From: Lactobacillus sp. PV034
GTDB taxonomy: Bacteria > Bacillota > Bacilli > Lactobacillales > Lactobacillaceae
Direction of reading: 5' to 3'
NCBI RefSeq assembly: GCF_014522305.1
Contig: NZ_CP041982.1
Location: 501,001 to 565,000, forward strand
DNA: 64,000 nt
A program made the position numbers and the translations under genes. Shown here piece by piece: positions 52,253-60,692 of the stretch. How positions within the stretch are numbered: the first letter of the stretch is position 1; the number at the start of each line of letters is the position of its first letter. Under the pieces are notes generated by a model, which saw nothing but the letters and a program-made list of their open reading frames with translations, was not told where the DNA came from and did no database searches.

Positions 52253-53167
52253 TTAATCAAAAAAATCTTTATCTATCTCATATGTCATCTTTGGCGTTAC
52301 AAATACTTGATACTTTGCAGTTAAATCTAATAATTTTTCGCCATCAATTAAAGTAATTACTCTTGTGCCTGAACGAGCAGCATTAATGGCATCTCTAGTG
52401 AAGGATGAAGTGGTAATAAAGATTCCATATTCTGCCCTAAATTTATCCATTGCCCCTCTAAATTTATCAATCTCAGGAGAAGACACTGAATTATTTAAAT
52501 TCCATCTTTTTGCCTGTATTGCCACACGTGTTGTACGGAAATCATCGTTAATTAAGTAACCGTAACCATCTATTCCACCATCACCTGAAACATTTACACC
52601 GATTTTTTCATCAATATTTACACCCATCTTTTTAATTAATTGTCGGCAAAATTCTTCAAACTTAGCAGGTGACAGATTGTTAAGTGCAGTTTGAAGTTTT
52701 TCACGCCAATCATCATTATCATTGATTACTTTTTGAACTTCTTGCTCCTTAATCTTTAAAGAAGTTACTTTGGATTTTCTTTTTGATTTTTCTTTCCAAA
52801 GAGGCTCAGTTATTTGATAAATAGAAGTTATAAATTTATCTTCTTTATTTTCAAATTTATAGCTAGCCTCTCTACCCTTCTCTGTTAAAACTACTATTCC
52901 TGCCTGAGGTCGATCAAATAATTTTGCCATATTTAAATTTGTAACAGCAAAATTAAAGGGATAATCAAAAGGATGATAAGAATTACCATTTTTTGAAATT
53001 TTAATATATGTTAAGGCATCTTCAGGAATGAAATCTGCATTTTCAACTAAAGAGCGTTTTAATTCCTTAGTGGTCGCTTCTCCACCTAATCGTTTTAGTT
53101 CTTTTACTAAAGGAAATAGCAAAGACGATTCTTGTTCATGTCGAGATAAATTATAAAAATCTTTCAT
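52253..53167 (-). CDS. Mrr-like restriction endonuclease, paralogue
   Basis: 304 residues. A winged helix N-terminal half (EATTKELKRSLVENADFI, AGIVVLTEKGRE) and the nuclease core AKFEEFCRQLIKKMGVN, GDGGIDGYGYLINDDFRTTRVAIQAKRW, YGIFITTSSFTRDA. The nuclease residues (E, D, QxK) are present. It differs enough from its neighbour to have a different DNA modification target, or the two may form a heteromer. Confidence 0.88.
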   Translation of the reverse strand: MKDFYNLSRHEQESSLLFPLVKELKRLGGEATTKELKRSLVENADFIPEDALTYIKISKNGNSYHPFDYPFNFAVTNLNMAKLFDRPQAGIVVLTEKGREASYKFENKEDKFITSIYQITEPLWKEKSKRKSKVTSLKIKEQEVQKVINDNDDWREKLQTALNNLSPAKFEEFCRQLIKKMGVNIDEKIGVNVSGDGGIDGYGYLINDDFRTTRVAIQAKRWNLNNSVSSPEIDKFRGAMDKFRAEYGIFITTSSFTRDAINAARSGTRVITLIDGEKLLDLTAKYQVFVTPKMTYEIDKDFFD

Positions 53168-53259
53168 TTTATTACCTTTTAAAATTATTACCTTTTAAAA
53201 CTATATCTTTTCTTTAATAGTGTAACTTTGATTTATATTTCTATCTACTTATTTTTGAT

Positions 53260-54348
53260 TGGCAGCAAGGTAAGTTAGGAGATCTTGGGTCAGTTGCAAT
53301 GAATAAAAGAATTTTTAAGCATCAAACTTCACCAATTGGAGAAATTCCCTTTTATAAAATTGGAACTTTTGGTAAACAAGCAGATTCTTATATTTCTCAC
53401 GAACTCTTTGAAGAATATAAGAAAAATTATCCTTTTCCTAAGAAAGGTGATCTTCTTATTGCTGCTTCTGGAAGTATTGGAAAAATAGTTGAATATCATG
53501 GAGAGAAGGCGTATTTTCAAGATTCAAATATTGTTTGGTTGGATCATAATGAAAAAGTATTAAATTCTTACTTAAAAGCTTATTATCAGATAATCAACTG
53601 GTCCGGAATTGAAGGAACTACTATAAAAAGACTTTATAATAAAAATATATTAAAAACTAAAATATGCTTTCCTTCAATAAAAGAACAAAAGCAGTTAGGA
53701 ATACTCATAAAAAAGCTTGAATTTCTTATCACCCTTTTGCAAAAGAAATCTTCTCTTCAAGCCCAATTACAGCAAGGGATGTATCAAAAGTTTTTTTCCC
53801 TTAAACAAAATTATCTTAAATTTAAAAATGAAGAAAATACTTCGAAAATTGTCCCCTTAAAAGAAGCCATCACTCATGAAATAAAAGGAAAAGCAAAAAA
53901 AGAAATGTTTGGAACAAATTCAATCTATTTAGATACAGCTTATTTAAATGGAGGAAATCCTTTTTTTGTTTCTACTTCAAGTGACGTTAAAAGAAGTGAT
54001 ATTTTAATATTATGGGATGGCTCAAAAGCAGGTACTATTTATCATGGTGTTGAGGGCGCTTTGGGTTCAACTTTAAAAGCATATACTCCTAAATACTTCA
54101 GTTCCTATTTATACCATTATTTAAAAAGCAACCAAGCAAAAATTTATTTTAGTTTTCGAACACCTAATATTCCTCATGTAATTAAAGATTTTACTAATAG
54201 ATTCATGGTTAAATTACCATCTAACAAGGAACAAGAATTAACAGGCAAATTGTTAGATAAATTTGATAATTATAAATTGGAAACAAACAAATCTATAACT
54301 ATATTTAAACAGCTTAAGCAATTCCTTCTTCAGAATATGTTTATATAA
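53260..54348 (+). CDS. Silent hsdS cassette 1 (type I specificity)
   Basis: The frame is open from TGG at 53260 (WQQGKLGDLGSVAMNKRIF), which is where the first recognition domain of the expressed HsdS begins; the conserved first 27 residues, start codon and ribosome site are missing. It has two recognition domains, each followed by an alpha-helix (KEQKQLGILIKKLEFLITLLQKK; KQFLLQNMFI at the end). It is oriented opposite to the expressed gene, so inversion could join it to the hsdS promoter. A downstream ATG (53299) exists, but a protein from it would be truncated. Confidence 0.85.
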   Translation, partial: WQQGKLGDLGSVAMNKRIFKHQTSPIGEIPFYKIGTFGKQADSYISHELFEEYKKNYPFPKKGDLLIAASGSIGKIVEYHGEKAYFQDSNIVWLDHNEKVLNSYLKAYYQIINWSGIEGTTIKRLYNKNILKTKICFPSIKEQKQLGILIKKLEFLITLLQKKSSLQAQLQQGMYQKFFSLKQNYLKFKNEENTSKIVPLKEAITHEIKGKAKKEMFGTNSIYLDTAYLNGGNPFFVSTSSDVKRSDILILWDGSKAGTIYHGVEGALGSTLKAYTPKYFSSYLYHYLKSNQAKIYFSFRTPNIPHVIKDFTNRFMVKLPSNKEQELTGKLLDKFDNYKLETNKSITIFKQLKQFLLQNMFI

Positions 54349-54370
54349 GCTTTCAAAAATTTTTAATAAA

Positions 54371-54430
54371 AAAGAGTTAACGACCATACATTCTACAGTA
54401 GTAGAATCTATCAGTCGCTAACTCTTTTTA
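54371..54430 (+). terminator. Terminator after hsdS cassette 1
   Basis: AAAAAGAGTTAACGAC / GTCGCTAACTCTTTTT with a 26-base loop; a long imperfect stem with T5. Confidence 0.7.
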
Positions 54431-54499
54431 CTTTAATTATGCAAAAGATAATTGTTTAATTTGATTATAACTATCACTATGTTCTATTTCTGCATTTCT

Positions 54500-54736
54500 T
54501 CACTCAACATTATTTTGAATATTCAAAAAGTACTTTGGAGATACTCCAAATAATTTTCCTAAGCGTATTGAAGTGTCTACAGTAATTTTTCTTTTATCGT
54601 GAAGAATATCTAATATTCTTGAAGATGGGACATTAATTGCTTTAGCCACAGCATAAGCAGATATATTTAAAGGCAACATAAATTCTTTATACAGAATTTC
54701 ACTTACCTTCGTTGTAGGAATATTATTCTTTAACAT
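54500..54736 (-). CDS. higA: HigA-like XRE antitoxin, third copy
   Basis: 78 residues: NIPTTKVSEILYKEFMLPLNISAYAVAKAINVPSSRILDILHDKRKI, then LGKLFGVSPKYFLNIQNN. Closer to classic HigA than the other two. AGGAGGAAA precedes the ATG. No HigB toxin precedes it. Confidence 0.82.
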   Translation of the reverse strand: MLKNNIPTTKVSEILYKEFMLPLNISAYAVAKAINVPSSRILDILHDKRKITVDTSIRLGKLFGVSPKYFLNIQNNVE

Positions 54737-54890
54737 AGATATTTCCTCCTTGTTAATGATAGTCTACAACTCTATGTTATAAAAATAATTTTTTGTTTCT
54801 AAATATAACACAAACACAACATTAACTAAGGATTTTGTCTATTCAAAGTATATAGAGAAACTTTGAAAAAAATAAATATAAGACTATTGT

Positions 54891-55199
54891 TTAACGTAAA
54901 TTTGAATGAAAAAGTTCTTTATGAGTTCCTAATCTCACTAATCTAAATATTTTTCTCGAATCATTTTTAGTATGAATTACCAATAAATCTATTTTTCCAT
55001 CTAGAAGATGGAATTCCAAATAACCCACATAATTTAAACTATCATTAGTTAAAAGATGAGGATCATATTCTTTAGGAACCTCACCAGATTCTTGCATGTA
55101 TTCAGTAACTGATTGAATTTCATCCCATAAATTTGGAATCTCTTTGCTCCAACGATTTACATCTCTTAAAAATGTATCTTCAACTTTAATTTCATACAT
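54891..55199 (-). CDS. yafQ: YafQ/RelE-type mRNA interferase toxin
   Basis: 102 residues: FLRDVNRWSKEIPNLWDEI, DPHLLTNDSLNYVGYLEFHLLDGKIDLLVIHTKND and IFRLVRLGTHKELFH. This matches YafQ (D/H/E... 'WRGYRDCHI..D..L.Y', 'L.RTGSHSDLF'), with the C-terminal 'LGTHKELF'. It overlaps the antitoxin stop by one base. It looks intact. Confidence 0.87.
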   Translation of the reverse strand: MYEIKVEDTFLRDVNRWSKEIPNLWDEIQSVTEYMQESGEVPKEYDPHLLTNDSLNYVGYLEFHLLDGKIDLLVIHTKNDSRKIFRLVRLGTHKELFHSNLR

Positions 55200-55501
55200 T
55201 ATTTAAGATCCTTTGCACGATTTTTCATATAATTTATCAAATCTTCATTATTTGTAAAACCAGGAGTATTATCTTCAATTAATCCCATATCTTTTGCCTC
55301 AGCTAAAAGAAGTGCTTTTTTAGTTTCTTCAGTTGGGGTATCAGAATTAGTAGTAATTGAAAAAGGGATACCTTTTTGTTTAATGATTTGTTTAAAATAA
55401 ATTTTTATACTGGTAGATACATCTAAGCCTAATTCATCAAGTATTTTTTTTACTTCGTCATGATCTTTTTCATTAGCACGATAACTATAAGTATGTGACA
55501 T
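55199..55501 (-). CDS. dinJ: RelB/DinJ-family antitoxin
   Basis: 100 residues. SYRANEKDHDEVKKILDELGLDVSTSIKIYFKQIIKQKGIPF is the ribbon-helix-helix DinJ pattern, followed by an acidic toxin-binding part. AAAGGAT precedes the ATG. It forms an operon with yafQ and lies inside the segment bounded by hsdS cassettes, so inversion would carry it along. Confidence 0.9.
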   Translation of the reverse strand: MSHTYSYRANEKDHDEVKKILDELGLDVSTSIKIYFKQIIKQKGIPFSITTNSDTPTEETKKALLLAEAKDMGLIEDNTPGFTNNEDLINYMKNRAKDLK

Positions 55502-55652
55502 AGATAATCAATCCTTTCACAATTTATTTATAATATTATACCACACATAAAATACAATGTATTTATATAGATAAGCAACGTATAAGCAAAAATACCTTAT
55601 ACTTTAAGCCTTGTTACTCTAATGATGATATATTTTTATACTAAAATTAACT

Positions 55653-56828
55653 TGGCAGCAACGTACCATTTCTAAAATTTCTAAACGTATAACTAGAAAA
55701 AATAAAGAATTAACCTCGAAGCGACCTTTAACTATATCTGCTCAATATGGTCTAGTTGATCAAACTAATTTTTTTAACAAGCAAGTTGCAAGTAAAGATC
55801 TTTCTAACTATTTACTATTATCCAAAGGTGATTTTGCATATAATAAAAGCTATTCATCTGAAGCACCTTTTGGAGCTATAAAACAGTTAGAACGCTATAA
55901 AAGTGGGCTAGTTTCTTCTTTATATTTTGCTTTCAAAGTGAATGAAGACATAAATGATAAGTTTGTTAAGTATTATTTTGATTCAGATAAATGGCATAAA
56001 AATATATATGAAAATGCTACTGAAGGTGCTCGAAACCATGGATTATTGAATATTACTGCACAAGACTTCTTTGCGAGCAAATTAAACATTTCCCTTAATA
56101 CATTAGAACAAAATAGAATCGGCCAGCTTCTTTCAAAACTCGATGATACTATAACCCTTTTGCAACGAAAAAAAGGCAATTATGAAGAGCTTAAAAAATC
56201 TCTATTACAAAATTTATTTCTCGAAAAAAATAAACTTGAACCTATTTTAAGATTTAAAACTTTTAGTAATAAATGGCAACAAAGAAAGTTGAGCTACTAC
56301 TTAAAGGAATATAAAGAAAAAAGTAAAATTAATAATCAATATCCAATTCTTACTTCTTCACGGAAAGGAATATTTTTTCAAAGAGATTATTATGATGGTC
56401 ACCAAATCGCTTCAAAAAATACGGTTGGTTATAATATTGTACCTAGGGGTTATTTTACCTATAGACATATGTCTGATGATTTAGTTTTCCACTTTAATAT
56501 TAATAATCTTTGCGATTACGGAATTGTCAGTACTTTATATCCAGTATTTAATGTTAAAAATAATATGGATAAAAAATGGTTATACTATTACTTAAATAAT
56601 AGTAACGATATGAAAAAGTACGCTCTCCTTCAGAAACAAGGTGGGTCGAGAACTTATATGTATTATTCTAAATTAAAAAATTTATCTTCTAATTTTCCTA
56701 CAAAAGAAGAACAAAAACAAATTGGAAATCTTCTTTCAAAACTTGATAAAACAATAATAAGTTTCCAAAAACAATTAGATCATCTTAGCAGACTGAAACA
56801 ATTCCTTCTTCAAAATATGTTTATCTAA
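55653..56828 (+). CDS. Silent hsdS cassette 2 (type I specificity)
   Basis: Open from TGG at 55653 (WQQRTISKISKRITRKNKEL) through 391 residues to KQFLLQNMFI. It has the first recognition domain, its helix (LSKLDDTITLLQRKKGNYEELKKSLLQNLF), a linker (EKNKLEPILRFKTFSN), a second domain starting KWQQRKLSYYLKEYK and the final helix. It lacks the N-terminal leader, start and ribosome site, as cassette 1 does. A complete donor of two recognition domains. Confidence 0.87.
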   Translation, partial: WQQRTISKISKRITRKNKELTSKRPLTISAQYGLVDQTNFFNKQVASKDLSNYLLLSKGDFAYNKSYSSEAPFGAIKQLERYKSGLVSSLYFAFKVNEDINDKFVKYYFDSDKWHKNIYENATEGARNHGLLNITAQDFFASKLNISLNTLEQNRIGQLLSKLDDTITLLQRKKGNYEELKKSLLQNLFLEKNKLEPILRFKTFSNKWQQRKLSYYLKEYKEKSKINNQYPILTSSRKGIFFQRDYYDGHQIASKNTVGYNIVPRGYFTYRHMSDDLVFHFNINNLCDYGIVSTLYPVFNVKNNMDKKWLYYYLNNSNDMKKYALLQKQGGSRTYMYYSKLKNLSSNFPTKEEQKQIGNLLSKLDKTIISFQKQLDHLSRLKQFLLQNMFI

Positions 56829-56841
56829 ATAATTGCAAACT

Positions 56842-56894
56842 AAAAACCTCTTTGAAAAATAGTCTATGTGACTAATTTATTCAAGGAGGTTTTT
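56842..56894 (+). promoter_or_regulatory. Stem-loop that buries the recombinase ribosome site
   Basis: AAAAACCTCTTTGAA (56842-56856) pairs with TTCAAGGAGGTTTTT (56880-56894) over 15 bases with one G-U pair. The second arm contains AAGGAGG of the recombinase gene. The hairpin may end the cassette 2 transcript, hide the recombinase ribosome site, or both. Confidence 0.7.
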
Positions 56895-56896
56895 AT

Positions 56897-57829
56897 ATGT
56901 CACGAAAGAAATATAGTACTAAGTTGTTTTATAAGTATTATCTAGATTGGATTCACCTGTATAAAGAAAATGCTATTCGACCAGTTACACTAAATAAATA
57001 CTATCTTGTTCAAAGAACACTCAAAGAGATTGCACCTGGTTTACACATGAATGAACTTGATAGAAAAAGCTATCAAAATTTATTAAATATTTATGCATTA
57101 ACTCATGAAAAAACAACTACTTTGGATTTTCATCATCATCTCAAAGCCAGTCTATTTGATGCAGTTGATGATGGTATCATCAAAATGGATCCGACTAGAA
57201 GAGCTATTATCAAAGGAACTGCTACTAAGAAGAAAAGGCCAAAATTCTTAAATCTTTTTGAGCTTCAAACTTTACTAAGATCTTTAAAATTAGGATCAGA
57301 ATTAAATTGGGACTGGTTTATTCTGTTAGTTGCAAAAACAGGCTTAAGATTTGCTGAAGCATTAGCCTTAACACCTGAAGATTTTGATTATGAAAAACAA
57401 AGTATCATTATTAATAAATCCTGGAATTATAAAGAAAAAACTGGTCATTTTCAGCCAACAAAGAATCCATCGTCAAATCGTACAGTGATGGTAGACTGGC
57501 AAATAATGCAGCAATTTAAGCAAATGATAGAAAATAAAGATCAGAAGAAGCCAATCTTTTTTGAAGAAGAACAAAGAGTATATAATTCAACCTTAAATCA
57601 GCGATTAGCTTCTTACTGTAAAAAAGCTGGAATCCCACCAATTTCAATTCATGGTCTTAGACATACACACGCATCATTATTACTTTATGAAGGTGTTTCA
57701 GTTGCTAGTGTTGCTAAGCGTTTAGGACATTCAAATACAACGACAACTCAAGAAACCTATATTCATATTATTCAAGAACTTGAGAATAAAGATAATGATA
57801 AAATTCTGCATCATTTATCACAACTGTAA
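56897..57829 (+). CDS. Tyrosine recombinase (integrase family)
   Basis: 310 residues: an SAM-like N-terminal domain (YYLDWIHLYKENAIRPVTLNKY) and a catalytic domain with Arg in TGLRFAEAL, HGLRHTHASL, LGHSNTTTTQETYIHI (HxxR, H, Tyr nucleophile). It lies between the silent and expressed hsdS genes, the place of recombinases that invert hsdS cassettes. The ribosome site AAGGAGG is in a hairpin. Confidence 0.92.
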   Translation: MSRKKYSTKLFYKYYLDWIHLYKENAIRPVTLNKYYLVQRTLKEIAPGLHMNELDRKSYQNLLNIYALTHEKTTTLDFHHHLKASLFDAVDDGIIKMDPTRRAIIKGTATKKKRPKFLNLFELQTLLRSLKLGSELNWDWFILLVAKTGLRFAEALALTPEDFDYEKQSIIINKSWNYKEKTGHFQPTKNPSSNRTVMVDWQIMQQFKQMIENKDQKKPIFFEEEQRVYNSTLNQRLASYCKKAGIPPISIHGLRHTHASLLLYEGVSVASVAKRLGHSNTTTTQETYIHIIQELENKDNDKILHHLSQL

Positions 57830-57833
57830 TTAA

Positions 57834-57857
57834 AAAAGCGCCATTGGCGCTTTTTTA
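57834..57857. terminator. Bidirectional terminator between recombinase and hsdS
   Basis: AAAAAAGCGCCATTGGCGCTTTTTT, a compact perfect hairpin between two convergent genes; it touches the hsdS stop. Confidence 0.92.
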
Positions 57858-59051
57858 GATGAACATGTTTTGAAGTAGGAATTTTTTTAGATTAGTGAGA
57901 GCCTTTTTTTGTTTTTGTAACAGTATTAGAGTTTTATCAAGTTCTGATAAAAGCATACCAATTTTTTTCTGTTCATTAATAAAAGGAATTTGTACTTTTA
58001 TATTTTCAATATCTTGATTGTTATATGATGGAAGTGCACCAACTTGAGCGAACGAAGGTAAATAAATAGTTTCAAAAAGCTTTTTAGTAAAATCAATATT
58101 CAATTTATTTATATCTAATGAAAATGCCATAGTATTGTTATCGAATAGGAAAGGTTTTCTACACAAACGTTTTCTATTTAAGAATATTGCTGCTCCAACT
58201 TTTGCAAAAAAAATAGCTGGTACTTCATTTAAAGGATGCCAATTGTTAGAAATAATTTGCTCAGTGGTAACATAATTTTGTGCTACTTTCATTTCAATTT
58301 CATTGCCTTGAAGACTCATATCTGAGACTTTAAAAAATGGAATTCCATTTTTACCAGATTGTTCTTTTTCTGGAAATCCTATTCCAGAAAAAGCTTTGCC
58401 AACGTCTTTTAACTTCCGTTGCTGCCATGTATCAGTGAAATTTTTAAATCTTAAACTTGGTACTATTTCTTTATTCTTTAAACTTGGTACTATTTCTTTA
58501 TTCTTAGGAAATAAATTTTGTAATAATGCCGTCTTAAGAGTATTATATTTTTTCACTTTTCGTTGCAAAAGCGTGACAATATTATCGAGCTTTAAAAGAA
58601 AGCGGCCAATTTTCTTCTGTTCAGATTTAGAGGGAGTATTTTCTTTAATATTATTAATTGTTTTTTTAGATAAACTTGGTAATCCTGTTGATTCATCATA
58701 TTTATTCCAATTAATATTTTGAAATAAATAAAATAAAAAGTTTAAATTGTTGTTTGCCTTAGGAGTTAAGTAAAATAGCGTATCTACAGTCCAAAAAGGC
58801 GCATGTAATAACTGTGGTTTATTAATTGTTCCTTTTCTTCCAATTCCAATTGCATCTTTTTTACTAAGTGATTTATCAACTGAAAGCATATATCCACCGG
58901 TCCCATAAACTGGTATTTTTCCTATATTAAGCTCTTTATAATCTTTTCCAGAATGAATTTTTAATCTATCCGCTAACTTACTTTGCTGCCATGCATCAGT
59001 GTATCCCTTAAATCTCAGTTTTGGCGCAGTTTGCTCTTCTTTATTCTTCAT
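57855..59051 (-). CDS. hsdS: Type I restriction specificity subunit, expressed copy
   Basis: 398 residues from the ATG at 59051 (GGGAG six bases before). N-terminal leader KNKEEQTAPKLRFKGYTDAW, recognition domain 1 (WQQSKLADRLKIHSGKDYK), helix LLKLDNIVTLLQRKVKKYNTL, linker with a duplicated KNKEIVPSL, domain 2 (WQQRKLKDVGKAFSGIGFP) and final helix. Each domain reads one half of a split target site. It is the only hsdS here with a start and ribosome site and with hsdM just upstream. Confidence 0.93.
   Translation of the reverse strand: MKNKEEQTAPKLRFKGYTDAWQQSKLADRLKIHSGKDYKELNIGKIPVYGTGGYMLSVDKSLSKKDAIGIGRKGTINKPQLLHAPFWTVDTLFYLTPKANNNLNFLFYLFQNINWNKYDESTGLPSLSKKTINNIKENTPSKSEQKKIGRFLLKLDNIVTLLQRKVKKYNTLKTALLQNLFPKNKEIVPSLKNKEIVPSLRFKNFTDTWQQRKLKDVGKAFSGIGFPEKEQSGKNGIPFFKVSDMSLQGNEIEMKVAQNYVTTEQIISNNWHPLNEVPAIFFAKVGAAIFLNRKRLCRKPFLFDNNTMAFSLDINKLNIDFTKKLFETIYLPSFAQVGALPSYNNQDIENIKVQIPFINEQKKIGMLLSELDKTLILLQKQKKALTNLKKFLLQNMFI
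58451..58504 (-). repeat. hsdS: Two exact copies of a 27-base unit in the hsdS linker
   Basis: 58451-58477 and 58478-58504 are identical. They encode two copies of a nine-residue unit (KNKEIVPSL) between the two recognition domains. In-frame gain or loss would change the domain spacing. Confidence 0.92.
58973..58991 (-). repeat. Inverted-repeat arm shared by expressed hsdS and cassette 1
   Basis: On the minus strand TGGCAGCAAAGTAAGTTAG, matching TGGCAGCAAGGTAAGTTAG at 53260-53278 on the plus strand (18 of 19). Crossing over between the arms would invert about 5.7 kb and join cassette 1 to the hsdS start. Confidence 0.7.
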
Positions 59052-60677
59052 GTAATTCTCCCTCAAGTACTTTTATCATCTCATTTAACCCTTCCATAAT
59101 CTCATCATCTTCTGATGTTAATTCTTTAAGCATCCCCACTAATTCTTTTTGATTCTTCTCAATTTCTGCATCAGTTTCTTTCAATTCAGCCGCAACTTTT
59201 TTCAAATCAACTGGTGGTTCAGGGACAAAAGTATCAACATAACGTGGAATGTTCAAATTAAAGTCATTTTCTTCAATTTCTTCCATTGTAGCTACATGAG
59301 CATAACGTTCTACATCTTCACGCTTCTTGTAAGTTTCAAGAATCTTATTAATATCTTCTTCTCTTAATTTATTCTGATTCTTCCCCTTTTCAAAACCTTT
59401 AGAAGCATCAATAAAAAGAACATCTTTATTAGGTTTATTCTTTCTTAAAACCAATACAACTGTTGGAATACCAGTTGAATAAAATAGTCCGGCAGGCAAA
59501 CCAATTACAGCATCTATATGATTCTTTTTAAGTAGACTTTCGCGAATCTTACCTTCTTTAGCTCCTCTAAAAAGTACACCGTGCGGTAAAACAATAGCCA
59601 TAGCTCCATCATCTTTTAAGTGATACAAGCCATGTAGTAAGAAGGCATAATCAGCCTTTGTCTTTGGCGCCAAACCGTATTCCTTAAAACGTGGATCTTT
59701 TAATTTGCGATCACTGTTATCCCAACGTGCTGAATACGGAGGGTTAGCAACTACCACATCGAATGATCTTGGACGATCAACTCCTTGAGCATCAAGACCA
59801 TCTGGCCAATCTTGCTCTAAAGTATCCGCGTTCTTAAGTGTCATTCGATCATACTTAACTCCATGCATCATCAGATTCATACGCGCTAAGTTATATGTAG
59901 TAGTATTTAACTCTTCTCCAAAATATAGAGGTTTATTATTAAATTCATCTTTCAGAGTTAATAATAAAGATCCACTACCACAAGCAAAATCATAGACTGA
60001 AGGTTTCTTAAGATTTCGATCTAAATTAGCAGTGGCAAGTCTTGCCAATACTTGTGATACTTCATGAGGAGTATAGAATTCTCCCGCCTTTTTACCAGAA
60101 TTACCTGCAAATTCCGCAATAAAAATTCATAGATATCACCTAAGATATCATGTCCACTTTCATCCTTATAATCAACTTGATCTACTAAGCTCACAATATC
60201 AGTCAAAGCCTTTGCTCTAGCAGCCGTTGTATTTCCAAGACGTGAATTAGACAAATTCATATCATCAAATACACCAGTAAAATCTTGTAAAGCATTAACG
60301 TTTAACTTTAAATTATTATCAAAGTTGCTAAACATACTTTGGAAAGTATCAGGAGAAATAGTACTATTATTAACTTCTTCAACAATAGTTTTCCAGGTAT
60401 ATTCAGGTGCAATTGCATAGCCCAAAGAACTTGCAATTTCTGCTAAATAGTCAGCTTTGTCTTCTCCACTTGCTTCTTCCTTATAGGCTTCATTAATATC
60501 ATCAATATTATCTGCTAGTTGTAATTCAGTTAGCAGGTAATTTTCTTGGCGTTCTGACAAGTAACGATAAAACATGAATCCTAAAATATAATTTCTATAT
60601 TCAGAAGCATCCATATTCCCTCGTAAACGATTAGCCATTTCCCAAATTTGACTAGTTACATCTTTTGCTTTACTCAT
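59041..60677 (-). pseudogene. hsdM: Type I methyltransferase subunit with a frameshift
   Basis: Frame 1 (60677-60021) has the HsdM N-terminal domain (IWEMANRLRGNMDASEYRNY) up to ILGDIYEFLL, then goes off. Frame 2 (60048-59041) resumes at LARLATANLDRNLKKPSVYD with motif I FACGSGSL and motif IV NPPYS. At about 60120 the bases GAATTTTTATTGCGG lack one A; GAATTTTTAATTGCGGAA would read EFLIAEFAGN..GEFYTP. As read, no active HsdM is made, unless this is a base-calling error or slippage corrects it. Confidence 0.9.
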
Positions 60678-60692
60678 AATCCTAAAATTCTC

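Noticed and set aside
52365..52559. Plus-strand frame inside the second Mrr gene
   Set aside because: Antisense to the catalytic core of a recognised nuclease.
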